NCBI RefSeq assembly: GCF_015159745.1 | Contig: NZ_JADDOJ010000006.1 | Coordinates: forward strand, 1-64,000 | Direction: 5' to 3' | Source of the DNA: Ramlibacter aquaticus | GTDB lineage: Bacteria; Pseudomonadota; Gammaproteobacteria; Burkholderiales; Burkholderiaceae_C | Length of the DNA: 64,000 nucleotides | In this document: piece after piece, positions 8,304-16,397 of the stretch | Numbering within the stretch: the first letter of the stretch is position 1 | How the letters are laid out: each line of letters opens with the position of its first letter | The notes under the pieces: model-generated | Told to the model about the DNA's origin: nothing | Databases searched by the model: none | What the model saw: the letters and a program-made list of their open reading frames with translations, nothing else | Program-made: the position numbers and the translations under genes

Positions 8304-9298
8304 GAATCTGTGTGGTGGGCGCCGGCGCGATCGGCGGTTTCGTCGCGGCGCGCCTGGCGAAGGCCGGCCATGAGGTCAGCATCATCGTTCGCGGCAAGAA
8401 CCTGCAGGCCGTGCGCGAGCGCGGTGGCCTGCGCCTGATCGAGCAGGACGGCAGCGAATTCCTGGCCCCCGTGAAGGCCACGGACCGCATCCCCGAGGCC
8501 GGCCCCCAGGACCTGGTCGTGCTGGCCGTCAAGAGCCACCAGGTGGCCGACGTGGCCGCCGACCTGCCCGCGCTGTTCACGGCCACCACCCGCGTGGTGA
8601 CCATGCAGAACGGCATCCCCTGGTGGTTCTTCCACGGCATGCCCGGCTTCGAGGGCCGCAGCCTGCGCAGCGTGGACCCCACCGGGGCCGCGTCCACCCA
8701 CATCGACGCCTGGCGCATCATCGGCAGCGTGGTCTACCCGGCCGCCGAAGTGACCGCGCCCGGCGTGGTACAGGTGATCGAGGGCAACCGCTTCTCCCTG
8801 GGCGAGCCGGGCGAGCGCAGCGAGGCGCTCTCGGAGGTCAGCAAGACCTTCATCGCCGCGGGCTTCAAGGCCCCGATCGCGCGCGACATCCGCGCCGAGA
8901 TCATGGTCAAGGTCTGGGGCAACATGAGTTTCAACCCGATCTCGGCCCTGACGCACGCCACGCTGGAGGACATCTGCCTTCACCCCGGCGCACGCGCCCT
9001 GGTCGCCAGCATCATGCAAGAGGGCCTGGCCGTGTGCGAGAAGCTGGGCATCCGCCTGGGCGTGGGCATCGACCAGCGCATCGCCGGCGCGCAGGCCATC
9101 GGCCAGCACAAGACCTCCATGCTGCAGGACGTGGAGGCCGGGCGCCGGCTGGAGCTGGACGCGCTGGTGGCCGCCATGCTGGAACTGGGCGAGGCCACGG
9201 GCGTCCCCATGCCGCAGCTGACATCCATCCATGCGCTGGCCGACCTGCTGGCGCAGACCCTGGCCCGGGCCCAAGGCCGGCTGGCCATCCAATCCTGA
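8300..9298 (+). CDS. Ketopantoate reductase (2-dehydropantoate 2-reductase)-like oxidoreductase
   Basis: 332 residues with an N-terminal NAD(P)-binding motif (VVGAGAIGGFVAARLAKAG, residues 5-23). The family catalytic lysine/asparagine region follows (VKVWGNMSFNPISALT, with K and N conserved in PanE), then the C-terminal helical domain with the HKTSMLQDVEAGRRLELD segment, whose Ser, Asp and Glu match PanE substrate-binding positions. PanE reduces ketopantoate in CoA biosynthesis. Many paralogues sit in catabolic operons and act on other 2-oxo acids, as the context suggests here. Translationally coupled to the FAH gene by a 4-bp overlap. Confidence 0.88.
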   Translation: MRICVVGAGAIGGFVAARLAKAGHEVSIIVRGKNLQAVRERGGLRLIEQDGSEFLAPVKATDRIPEAGPQDLVVLAVKSHQVADVAADLPALFTATTRVVTMQNGIPWWFFHGMPGFEGRSLRSVDPTGAASTHIDAWRIIGSVVYPAAEVTAPGVVQVIEGNRFSLGEPGERSEALSEVSKTFIAAGFKAPIARDIRAEIMVKVWGNMSFNPISALTHATLEDICLHPGARALVASIMQEGLAVCEKLGIRLGVGIDQRIAGAQAIGQHKTSMLQDVEAGRRLELDALVAAMLELGEATGVPMPQLTSIHALADLLAQTLARAQGRLAIQS

Positions 9299-9359
9299 GG
9301 CCGCGGCGCCGCGCGCCGCGCCCCACCTTCGAATCCTTCATTTCACCAGAGGTTTTTGC

Positions 9360-10925
9360 ATGGGCCACCCCGACACCCTCCACGCCATGATCGCGGCGCA
9401 GGACCCCGCCGCAACCGCACTCACCGTGCCCGCCGAGACCTACGCCGGCGGCGCACAGCCGCTGCGCTACGAGGGCCTCGCAGCGCAGATCGCCCACACC
9501 CGGGCCCAGCTCAACGGCTGGGGCCTGGGCCGTGGCGACCGGGTCGCCATCGTGCTGCCCAACTGCCCCGAGATGGCAGCCTGCTTCGTCGCCGTGGCCA
9601 GTGCCTGCACGGCCGCGCCGCTGAACATGGCCTACACCGAGAAGGACTTCGAGTTCTACATGGGAGACATCCACGCCCGTGCGGTGGTGATCGCGCAGGA
9701 GGGCGGCAACGCCCTGGCGGCCGAGGTCGCGCGCCGCATGGGCATTGCCATCCTCTGGCTGCACAAGGACACCGCCCAGGGCGCGGGCCGCTTCACGCTG
9801 GTGTCGGACCTGCCCGCCGCCACCGCGGCGCAGCCCGGCCCCGCGCAGGCCGAGGACGTGGCCCTGATCCTGCACACCTCGGGCACCACCAGCCGGCCCA
9901 AGATCGTGCCGCTTTTGCATCGCAACGTCACCGCCTCGGCCTACAACATCCGCAAGTCGCTCGCGCTCACGCCGGCCGACTGCGGGCTGCACGTGATGCC
10001 CATGTTCCACATCCACGGCCTGATCGCGGCGCTGCTGGCGCCCTGGTCGGCGGGCGGACGGGTGTTCGTGTCGCCGGGCTTCAACGCCCTGAAGTTCTTC
10101 GGCTGGATGGCCGAGGGCAAGCCCACCTGGTACAGCGCGGTGCCCACCATGCACCAGGCCCTGCTGGTGCGCGCCGAGAAGGGCGACAACGCCGGCATCA
10201 TCCGCGACAACCCGCTGCGCTTCCTGCGCTCCTCGTCCAGCTCGATTCCCACCCAGGTGATCGCCGAGCTGGAGCGGGTGTTCGGCGCCCCGCTGATCGA
10301 GGCCTACGGCATGACCGAGGCCGCGCACCAGATGTGCAGCAACCCGCTGCCCCCGGCCCAGCGCCGCCCTGGCTCCGTGGGCATCGCCGCCGGCCCGGAA
10401 GTGGCCATCATGGACGACGCCGGCACGCTGCTGGGCCCGGACCAGATCGGCGAGGTGGTGATCCGCGGCGCCAACGTCACGCCCGGCTACGAGAACAACC
10501 CCGAGGCCAACGCCAAGGCCTTCACCAACGGCTGGTTCCGCACCGGCGACCAGGCCTCGCTGTCGGCCGACGGCTACCTCACGCTGACCGGCCGCCTGAA
10601 GGAGATCATCAACCGCGGTGGCGAGAAGATCTCCCCGCTGAAGATCGACGAGGCCCTGATGGACCACCCGGCGGTGCAGCAGGTGGTGGCCTTCGCGATG
10701 CCGCACAAGATGCTGGGCGAGGCGGTGGCTGCGGTGGTGGTGCTGCGCGAAGGCCAGGCCGCCACCGAGGCCGAGATCAAGGGCTTCGCGGCGGGCAAGC
10801 TGTCCAAGTTCGAGGTGCCCGAGAAGATCATCTTCATGAACGAGATCCCCAAGGGCGCGACCGGCAAGCTGCAGCGCATCGGGCTGTGGGACAAGCTGGT
10901 CGCGGCGGGCGCGGCGACCGCCTGA
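9360..10925 (+). CDS. Acyl-CoA synthetase, oxalate-CoA ligase (Pcs60/AAE3)-like
   Basis: 521 residues of the ANL superfamily. The phosphate-binding motif LHTSGTTSRPK is near residue 171, AYGMTEAAHQM and GWFRTGD follow, the hinge GRLKEIINRGGEKISP is near 410, and the catalytic lysine is in PKGATGKLQR near residue 502. From memory, MPMFHIHGL, TWYSAVPTMHQ, EAYGMTEAAHQMCSNPLP and ENNPEANAKAF resemble plant AAE3 and yeast Pcs60, which activate oxalate to oxalyl-CoA. With an OxlT-like transporter at the head of the operon, oxalate or a related small dicarboxylate is a reasonable guess. No oxalyl-CoA decarboxylase or formyl-CoA transferase gene is in the window. A 61-bp gap separates it from the reductase. 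Confidence 0.85.
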   Translation: MGHPDTLHAMIAAQDPAATALTVPAETYAGGAQPLRYEGLAAQIAHTRAQLNGWGLGRGDRVAIVLPNCPEMAACFVAVASACTAAPLNMAYTEKDFEFYMGDIHARAVVIAQEGGNALAAEVARRMGIAILWLHKDTAQGAGRFTLVSDLPAATAAQPGPAQAEDVALILHTSGTTSRPKIVPLLHRNVTASAYNIRKSLALTPADCGLHVMPMFHIHGLIAALLAPWSAGGRVFVSPGFNALKFFGWMAEGKPTWYSAVPTMHQALLVRAEKGDNAGIIRDNPLRFLRSSSSSIPTQVIAELERVFGAPLIEAYGMTEAAHQMCSNPLPPAQRRPGSVGIAAGPEVAIMDDAGTLLGPDQIGEVVIRGANVTPGYENNPEANAKAFTNGWFRTGDQASLSADGYLTLTGRLKEIINRGGEKISPLKIDEALMDHPAVQQVVAFAMPHKMLGEAVAAVVVLREGQAATEAEIKGFAAGKLSKFEVPEKIIFMNEIPKGATGKLQRIGLWDKLVAAGAATA

Positions 10926-10932
10926 GCCCGCG

Positions 10933-11631
10933 ATGGCGATCCCGCTGCAGGCGCCCTTCTCGCTGGCCGGCAAGCGCGTCCTGCTGACGCAGGCCGGCGA
11001 GTTCATGGGCCCCGCCCTGGCCGCGCAGCTGCGGGCGCTGGGGGCCGAGGTGGTGTGCAGCGAGCGGCCCCTGGCCGAACCGCAGGCCGCCCAGGAGGTG
11101 GTGCAGGCCGCGGGCGAGGTGCACGTGCTCGTCATGCACCTCGCGTACCCGGCGCCCAGCACGCGGGTCGAGGACGTGCAGGAGGACGAGTGGCGCGACC
11201 TCTTCGCCCACCTGGTGGACCCCATGCCGCGGCTGGCGCGGGCGGTGCTGCCGCAGATGCTGCAGCGCGGCCACGGCAAGATCCTGGTCATGGGCAGCGC
11301 CGCCGCCCTGCGCGGCCAGAAGCGCACCAGCGCCTACAGCGCCGCCCGCGGCGCCCAGCTCGCCTGGGTGCAGTCCGCGGGGCTGGAGCTGGCGCCGCGC
11401 AACATCCAGGTGAATGCGATCGCGCAGAACCTGGTCGACAACCCGACCTACTTCCCGCCCGAGGTGCAGGCCAACCCGAAGTTCCAGGAGCGCCTGCAGC
11501 GCGAGGTGCCCCTGGGGCGCCTGGTGAGCGCGCAGGAGGACGCGGCCTTCGCGGCCTACCTGTGCAGCGACGCGGCCGACTGTTTTGTCGGCCAGGTGTT
11601 CCCGCTGTCGGGCGGCTGGGCGATCCGCTGA
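10933..11631 (+). CDS. SDR family protein with non-canonical active site
   Basis: 232 residues with the overall short-chain dehydrogenase/reductase plan: Rossmann start, GKILVMGSAAALRGQKRTSAYSAARGA in the active-site region, IQVNAIAQNLVDNPTYF after it, and a C-terminal FPLSGGW. Ser122 and Tyr135 are at the expected spacing, but the catalytic lysine four residues after Tyr is Arg139 (YSAAR rather than YxxxK). The nucleotide-binding glycine motif is reduced to TQAGEFMG instead of TGxxxGxG. This suggests weak or altered activity, or a non-catalytic partner role. It lies 7 bp after the CoA ligase and ends the operon; the next gene is convergent. Confidence 0.8.
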   Translation: MAIPLQAPFSLAGKRVLLTQAGEFMGPALAAQLRALGAEVVCSERPLAEPQAAQEVVQAAGEVHVLVMHLAYPAPSTRVEDVQEDEWRDLFAHLVDPMPRLARAVLPQMLQRGHGKILVMGSAAALRGQKRTSAYSAARGAQLAWVQSAGLELAPRNIQVNAIAQNLVDNPTYFPPEVQANPKFQERLQREVPLGRLVSAQEDAAFAAYLCSDAADCFVGQVFPLSGGWAIR

Positions 11632-11661
11632 GGCAGCGGGCCACCCGCAGGCCGCCGCGGC

Positions 11662-12663
11662 TCAGGCCACCAGCGGCGGCTCCTGCAGGGCCTCGATCTG
11701 CTCCTCCAGCATCTGCACCTGGCCCTGCCAGTAGTCGCTGCTGCCGAACCAGGGGAAGTTCGCCGGGAAGGTCGGGTCGGCCCAGCGCCGGGCCAGCCAG
11801 GCGCTGTAGTGGATCAGGCGCAGCGTGCGCAGCGGCTCGATGAGCGCCAGCTCGGCGCGGTCGAACTCGCGCATCTGCTCGTAGCCGTCCAGCAGCGCGC
11901 CCAGCGAGCGGTTGCGCTGGGCACGATCGCCCGAGAGCAGCATCCACAGGTCCTGCACGGCGGGCGCGGTGCGCGCATCGTCCAGGTCGACGAAGTGCGG
12001 GCCCTCGCCGGGGGTCCACAGGATGTTGCCGAGGTGGCAGTCGCCGTGCGAGCGCAGCAGGCGGATGCCGTCCGCGCCGCCGCGGCCCAGCGGGGTCTCG
12101 TCGATCAGGGCCAGCGCCTCGTCGCAACGCTTCTGCCAGGCGCCCTGCACGTCCAGCGGGATCTGGTCGTGCGCCAGCAGCCAGTCGCGCGAGTCGCGGC
12201 CGAAGCTCTGCAGGTTCAGCGCGGGCCGCAGGGCGAAGGGCCGCCGCGCGCCCACGGCGTGGATGCGGGCGAGGAAGCGGCCGGTCCACTCCAGCACCTC
12301 CTCGTCCTCCAGCTCGGGGGCGCGGCCGCCGCGGCGGGGGCTCACGCTGAACTGGAAGCCGGCATGGTCGTGCAGGGTGCGGCCCTGCAGCACCAGCGGC
12401 CCGACGACCGGAATCTCGGCCGCCATCAGCTCGGCGGCGAAGGCGTGCTCCTCCAGGATCTGCGCCTCGCTCCAGCGGCCGGGCCGGTAGAACTTGGCGA
12501 CCACGCTGGCGTGGCCTTCGTGCGGCGACTCCAGCTGGACCTGGTAGACCCGGTTCTCGTAGGAGCTCAGCGCCAGCAGCCGGCCGTCGCCGTAGAGGCC
12601 GACGCCGGCCAGGGCGTCCAGCACCACGTCGGGGGTGAGCGCGTCATAGGGATGCAGGGTCAT
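11662..12663 (-). CDS. srkA: Stress response kinase A (SrkA/YihE/RdoA), serine/threonine protein kinase
   Basis: 333 residues, matching E. coli SrkA (328 aa). N-terminal PYDALTPDVVLDALAGVGLYGDGRLLALSSYENRVYQV is characteristic of the family. The catalytic loop is SHGDCHLGNILW and the metal-binding motif is VDLDDA, as in aminoglycoside phosphotransferase-like kinases. SrkA counters toxin-mediated death and oxidative or envelope stress in enterics. The start overlaps the stop of the upstream kinase-UspA gene by 4 bp (ATGA at 12660-12663), so two protein kinases of different families are produced from one message. Confidence 0.95.
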   Translation of the reverse strand: MTLHPYDALTPDVVLDALAGVGLYGDGRLLALSSYENRVYQVQLESPHEGHASVVAKFYRPGRWSEAQILEEHAFAAELMAAEIPVVGPLVLQGRTLHDHAGFQFSVSPRRGGRAPELEDEEVLEWTGRFLARIHAVGARRPFALRPALNLQSFGRDSRDWLLAHDQIPLDVQGAWQKRCDEALALIDETPLGRGGADGIRLLRSHGDCHLGNILWTPGEGPHFVDLDDARTAPAVQDLWMLLSGDRAQRNRSLGALLDGYEQMREFDRAELALIEPLRTLRLIHYSAWLARRWADPTFPANFPWFGSSDYWQGQVQMLEEQIEALQEPPLVA

Positions 12664-14117
12664 GCCGCATTGTCCTCGTCCGCCTGCGCCAGCGCGTCGA
12701 AGGGCAGGGTCTGCTTCACCAGCATGACGCTGCAGGGCGCGTCCATGGCGACCCGGATCGGCAGCGTGGCGACGAAGCGCTGCATCTTCAGCCCGTGCGT
12801 GGCCGCGCCCAGGATGATGAGGTCGACCGCGTTCTGCCGGGCGTAGGCCAGCAGCGCCTCGGCCGCGTCGCCGGCATCGAGCACGTGCAGCGAGACCTGG
12901 CGCCCGGCCAGGTCCAGCCCGGCCGACCACTGGCGCAGGCGGTCCAGGTGGCTGCGGTGCAGCTCGACGGCGTTGCGGCCGGGCGCGCCGGGCAGGCCGC
13001 TGCCGCTGTCGACCACGGTGACGCAGGCGAGCCGCGCCCCCGGGCGTATGCCCAGCGAACGCTCCACGGCCAGGCGCAGCGAATACAGCGTGGCGTCGCT
13101 CACGTCGCGCCAGGGCACGGCCACCATCACGATGGGCACGCTGGCCAGCTCCTGCGTGGGCAGCGGGCTGGGCTGGTAGTGCAGGCCGGCCGCCTTGAGC
13201 CAGCGCCACAGCCGCGTGCGCCACGGGTCGGCCCGGGTGCGCCGGCCGCGCGGCCCCACGCGCACCTCCTCCGGGTGGGCGAGGTCGAAGGCCAGCTGCG
13301 CGGCCGAGCCGTAGCGGCGGCTGGCCTCGGGCTCCAGGCAGCGCAGGATCACCTCTTGCAGCCAGGCCGGCACGCCGGGCTGCAGCGCGCGCGGCGGCAC
13401 GGGCTCCATCCACAGCCGCTGGCGCAGCCCGCCGCGCGTCTGCGGCTCGCCGAAGGGCAGCTCGCCGGTGGCCAGCTCGTAGAGCATCACGCCGATGGCG
13501 AAGATGTCGCTGCGCGGGTCGCCCCGCATGCCCACCACCTGCTCGGGCGCCATCCACGGGCCCGAGCCCACCGGCAGGCGCGTTTCCTCGGCCAGCAGGT
13601 CGGGGTAATGGGCGTGCCAGCTGAGGCCGAAGTCCAGCAGCACCGCGCTGCCCTCGGGGCGGATGACGACGTTGCCCGGCTTGAGGTCCAGGTGCACGGC
13701 CTCCTGCAGGTGCAGGCTGTGCGCGGCGGTGGCGACGGCGGCGCCCAGGCGGGCGATCAGCTCGGCGGCGGGGCGTTCGCGGCGGTCCTCGGCCTCGTCC
13801 AGCCAGGCCTGCAGGGTGCGGCCCTGCACGTACTCCATGACCAGGAAGGGCGTGCGCGCCAGGTCGCCGGCGGCCACGAAGCGCGGCACGTGCGGGCCGG
13901 CCAGCACCTGCAGCATCTGGTGCTCCACCTCGAAGCCGACGATGGTCTCGGTGCCGTCGCTGCCCGCCATGCGCGGCACCTTCATGGCCAGCGGAAACGG
14001 CGGCTCGCGGCCGGCGGCGGCGTAGCGCACGCGGTAGATGTGGGCCATGCCGCCCGCATGGACGCAGTCCTCGACCAGGAAGCCGTCGAGTTCGGTGCCG
14101 GGCGCCATCAATGTCAT
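12660..14117 (-). CDS. Serine/threonine protein kinase fused to a universal stress protein (UspA) domain
   Basis: 485 residues. The N-terminal Hanks-type kinase spans about residues 12-290, with the ATP-site lysine in LAMKVPR, the catalytic loop HLDLKPGN (Asp144), the DFG motif in LLDFGLSW, a WMAPEQ segment and SDIFAIGVMLYELATGELPF. The C-terminal UspA domain runs about 325-475, starting VPIVMVAVPWRD and ending in LIILGAATHG with VMLVK. It has no transmembrane segment, unlike PknB-type kinases, so it should be cytosolic. The Usp domain may sense ATP or stress and gate the kinase; that is inference. Co-transcribed with srkA. Confidence 0.92.
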   Translation of the reverse strand: MTLMAPGTELDGFLVEDCVHAGGMAHIYRVRYAAAGREPPFPLAMKVPRMAGSDGTETIVGFEVEHQMLQVLAGPHVPRFVAAGDLARTPFLVMEYVQGRTLQAWLDEAEDRRERPAAELIARLGAAVATAAHSLHLQEAVHLDLKPGNVVIRPEGSAVLLDFGLSWHAHYPDLLAEETRLPVGSGPWMAPEQVVGMRGDPRSDIFAIGVMLYELATGELPFGEPQTRGGLRQRLWMEPVPPRALQPGVPAWLQEVILRCLEPEASRRYGSAAQLAFDLAHPEEVRVGPRGRRTRADPWRTRLWRWLKAAGLHYQPSPLPTQELASVPIVMVAVPWRDVSDATLYSLRLAVERSLGIRPGARLACVTVVDSGSGLPGAPGRNAVELHRSHLDRLRQWSAGLDLAGRQVSLHVLDAGDAAEALLAYARQNAVDLIILGAATHGLKMQRFVATLPIRVAMDAPCSVMLVKQTLPFDALAQADEDNAA

Positions 14118-14149
14118 CGTGCCTCCCCTGTTCCCTACACCGGCCCGCC

Positions 14150-14902
14150 TCAGCGGCCCCGGGCCAGCCGGGCCGCGTCGGCCTCGGGCCGGCCGGCGCG
14201 GCGTATGGCCTGCGCCGCGGCCGCCACGTCGTATTCCACGCGCAGGAAACGCAGGCGCTGCGCCTCGCCGTCGAACAGCGCGTACATGGCCTGCGGCCGG
14301 CCATCGCGCGGCTGGCCCACCGAGCCCACGGTGGCCAGCCAGCGGCGGTGCCCGGGCACCGGGATGGCCACGCCCGGCGTGGGCTCGAAGGCCATCACGC
14401 GGCCGCCCGCGCCGTCGTAGAACAGCCGCTGCTCGTGCACGTGGCCGCCGAAGACCCAGCGCGCCCCGGCCGCCTGCGCGGCCGCCAGGCTGGCCGTGGC
14501 CGACAGCGGCGTGTCCACGTAGGCCCAGCGCGCGGGCGCGTCCGCGCTGGCATGGACCATGAGGATCTCGCCCTCCCGGATCACCAGCGGCAGGCCGGCC
14601 AGGAAGCCGCGCTGGGCCGGGCTCAGCTGCGCGTGGGTCCAGGCCGCACCGGCCTGGTCGGCGCGCTGGGGCACGCCGGCGGGCGGCTGGACGGCGACGG
14701 CGTCATGGTTGCCGCCCAGCACCCAGGCGCCCTGCGCGGCATGCGCCATGACGAGGTCCAGCACGGGGCCGGGGTCGGCGCCGTAGCCCACCAGGTCGCC
14801 CAGGAAGGCGTGGTGGGTGGCGCCGCGGGCCCGGGCGTCGGCCAGGCAGGCCTGCAGGGCCTGCAGGTTGGCGTGGAGGTCGGAGAGCAGGGCGAGCTTC
14901 AT
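14150..14902 (-). CDS. Calcineurin-like metallophosphoesterase (YfcE/MJ0936-type)
   Basis: 250 residues. Metal ligands appear in the family order: SDLHANLQAL (DxH), FLGDLVGYGADP (GD), GGNHDAV (GNHD), MVHAS (H) and FGGHVHEQRLF (GHxH). The NL and GYGADP features match the bacterial YfcE/DUF2437-like phosphodiesterases that hydrolyse model phosphodiesters with Mn. Start chosen at ATG 14900-14902, immediately before the first beta strand; an upstream GTG would add eight residues. Physiological substrate is unknown. It precedes the kinase-Usp gene by 32 bp on the same strand and is probably in the same unit. Confidence 0.9.
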   Translation of the reverse strand: MKLALLSDLHANLQALQACLADARARGATHHAFLGDLVGYGADPGPVLDLVMAHAAQGAWVLGGNHDAVAVQPPAGVPQRADQAGAAWTHAQLSPAQRGFLAGLPLVIREGEILMVHASADAPARWAYVDTPLSATASLAAAQAAGARWVFGGHVHEQRLFYDGAGGRVMAFEPTPGVAIPVPGHRRWLATVGSVGQPRDGRPQAMYALFDGEAQRLRFLRVEYDVAAAAQAIRRAGRPEADAARLARGR

Positions 14903-14948
14903 GGCGGCGACGCCATCATCCACCAAGGCAGCGCCGGGCCCAAATGGG

Positions 14949-14988
14949 CGCGGGGGCCGGGCTGACCTGCGTCAACCCGGCCCCCGCG
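14949..14988 (-). terminator. Strong inverted repeat downstream of ohr
   Basis: CGCGGGGGCCGGG (14949-14961) and CCCGGCCCCCGCG (14976-14988) form a perfect 13-bp stem with a 14-nt loop. It lies between the ohr stop and the next minus-strand gene, where a terminator of ohrR-ohr would be expected. There is no T tract on either side, so termination efficiency is uncertain. Confidence 0.5.
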
Positions 14989-15010
14989 TGCGAGCGCAGG
15001 GCGTGGCGCG

Positions 15011-15430
15011 TCAGACCTTGACGGTGAAGCCGACGTCGATGTTGCCGCGGGTGGCGTTCGAGTACGGGCACACCTGGTGGGCGGCGTCCACCAGCGACTG
15101 GGCGGCGGCCGCGTCCATGCCCGGCAGGTTCACCGTCATGCGCACGGCGATGCCGTAGGCGTTCGGGATCGGGCCCAGGTCGACTTCGGCGTCCACCGAG
15201 AGCTCGGCCGGCAAGGCGACCTTGGTCTTCGCCGAGACGGCCTTCATCGCGCCGATGAAGCAGGCCGAGTAGCCCGCCGCGAACAGCTGCTCCGGGTTGG
15301 TGCCGGTGCCGGAGGTGCCGGGCGAGCTGAGCTTGACGTCCAGGCGGCCGTCGTCGGTGCGGGAAACGCCTTCGCGGCCGCCGGTGGAATGGGCGCGGGC
15401 GGTGTACAGGACTTTCTCGAGCTGGGTCAT
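15011..15430 (-). CDS. ohr: Organic hydroperoxide resistance protein Ohr
   Basis: 139 residues, full length for Ohr. The peroxidatic cysteine is Cys57 in FAAGYSACFIGAM and the resolving cysteine is Cys121 in VCPYSNATRGN, both matching Ohr rather than OsmC (the VCPYSNATRGN ending is Ohr-specific). Ohr reduces fatty acid and other organic hydroperoxides using lipoylated proteins as electron donor. It lies 28 bp downstream of ohrR on the same strand and is presumably induced when OhrR is oxidised. Confidence 0.96.
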   Translation of the reverse strand: MTQLEKVLYTARAHSTGGREGVSRTDDGRLDVKLSSPGTSGTGTNPEQLFAAGYSACFIGAMKAVSAKTKVALPAELSVDAEVDLGPIPNAYGIAVRMTVNLPGMDAAAAQSLVDAAHQVCPYSNATRGNIDVGFTVKV

Positions 15431-15458
15431 GGTGCTTCCTTCAGGGTGGGAGGGTGGA

Positions 15459-15905
15459 TCAGGCCGCGAGGCTGGCGCGCAGCGCCTTCAGTTCGCGGGT
15501 CAGGCGGACGACATCGGGCAGGGAGCAGCCGGAGCGCTCCAGCACGCAGCCGGGCAGGTGGCGGGCGGCGGCCTTCAGGCGGCGGCCGGCCGGCGTGAGC
15601 TTCACGTGCACGCGCCGCTCGTCCTCGACGGAGCGAAGCCGCGCCAGCAGGCCGGCCGCCTCGAGCCGCTTGAGCAGGGGCGTCAGGGTGCCGGAGTCCA
15701 GGTGCAGGCGCTCGCCGAGGGCGGACACGGACAGGCCGTCCTGTTCCCACAGCGCGAGCATCGCCAGGTACTGCGGGTAGGTCAGGCCGATCTCGTCGAG
15801 CAGCGGCTTGTAGAGCTTGGTCATGGCCAGCGAGGCCGAATACAGCGCGAAGCAGAGCTGGTTGTCCAGCAGCAGCGAGTCGTCGGAGAGGGAGGCGTTG
15901 ACCAT
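15459..15905 (-). CDS. ohrR: Organic hydroperoxide-sensing transcriptional repressor OhrR (MarR family)
   Basis: 148 residues with MarR winged-helix layout. The redox-sensing cysteine is Cys18 in LLLDNQLCFALYSAS, matching the reactive Cys of OhrR proteins. The recognition region is LDSGTLTPLLKRLEAAGLL, followed by the wing RSVEDERRVHVKLT. A second cysteine pair near the C-terminus (PGCVLERSGCS) suggests a two-Cys OhrR that forms a disulfide. The ATG is preceded by CATAAT with a 7-nt gap, so the message is probably leaderless, and a palindromic operator overlaps this promoter, consistent with autorepression of ohrR-ohr. Confidence 0.95.
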   Translation of the reverse strand: MVNASLSDDSLLLDNQLCFALYSASLAMTKLYKPLLDEIGLTYPQYLAMLALWEQDGLSVSALGERLHLDSGTLTPLLKRLEAAGLLARLRSVEDERRVHVKLTPAGRRLKAAARHLPGCVLERSGCSLPDVVRLTRELKALRASLAA

Positions 15906-15922
15906 GGCCTGAATTATGGCAC

Positions 15923-15935
15923 GCAATTCAATTGC
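15923..15935 (-). promoter_or_regulatory. OhrR operator palindrome
   Basis: Perfect palindrome GCAATT-C-AATTGC located between the -10 (CATAAT on the minus strand, 15913-15918) and the expected -35 of ohrR. AT-rich CAATT/AATTG half-sites are typical of OhrR operators, and the position would block RNA polymerase binding. Confidence 0.8.
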
Positions 15936-16099
15936 ACACAACTGATCTATGAAAAGGGCCGCTTTGGCACCCCTTATGGATGAGCTGGGTCTTAAGCAAA
16001 ACAACTAGGCCGCGGCAGCCGAACGCCTACGCCGCCGGGGGCCAGCGTTCCTAGACTTGCATCACGGTTCGGGCGAAGGCGCCCGGACGGAGATTCACC

Positions 16100-16363
16100 A
16101 TGGCAACCACCACTTCAACCCGCGTCGTGCCCTCGTCGTCCACCCCGCGCAGGAACTCCACCCCCCTGCTGCTGGTGACCGCGGGCATCATGGGACTGGT
16201 GCTGCAGACCTCGCTGCCCTCGTGCAGCTTCGACCTCTCGGGCATGCTGGACAGCAACAAGACCTGCGGCGCCCAGCTGGCGCAGAGCATCCACCAGGCC
16301 GGCGGCAGCAATGCCGAGCGCGTGCTGGGCTCGGCCGCCTGCAAGGGCCCGCAGATCCGCTGA
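16100..16363 (+). CDS. Small hypothetical protein with one membrane segment
   Basis: 87 residues, unrecognised. A Ser/Thr-rich N-terminus (MATTTSTRVVPSSSTPRR) is followed by a hydrophobic segment (PLLLVTAGIMGLVLQTSL) and then a tail with three cysteines (PSCSFDL, KTCGAQL, AACKGPQ). This looks like a signal peptide or anchor with an exported 45-residue domain. GGAG at 16089-16092 is 7 bases before the ATG and codon use matches neighbours, so it is probably a real gene. It stands alone on the plus strand, convergent with the crotonase gene. Confidence 0.65.
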   Translation: MATTTSTRVVPSSSTPRRNSTPLLLVTAGIMGLVLQTSLPSCSFDLSGMLDSNKTCGAQLAQSIHQAGGSNAERVLGSAACKGPQIR

Positions 16364-16397
16364 ACGGAGCGGCACGCCCCCTTGCGGCGGACTGCCG

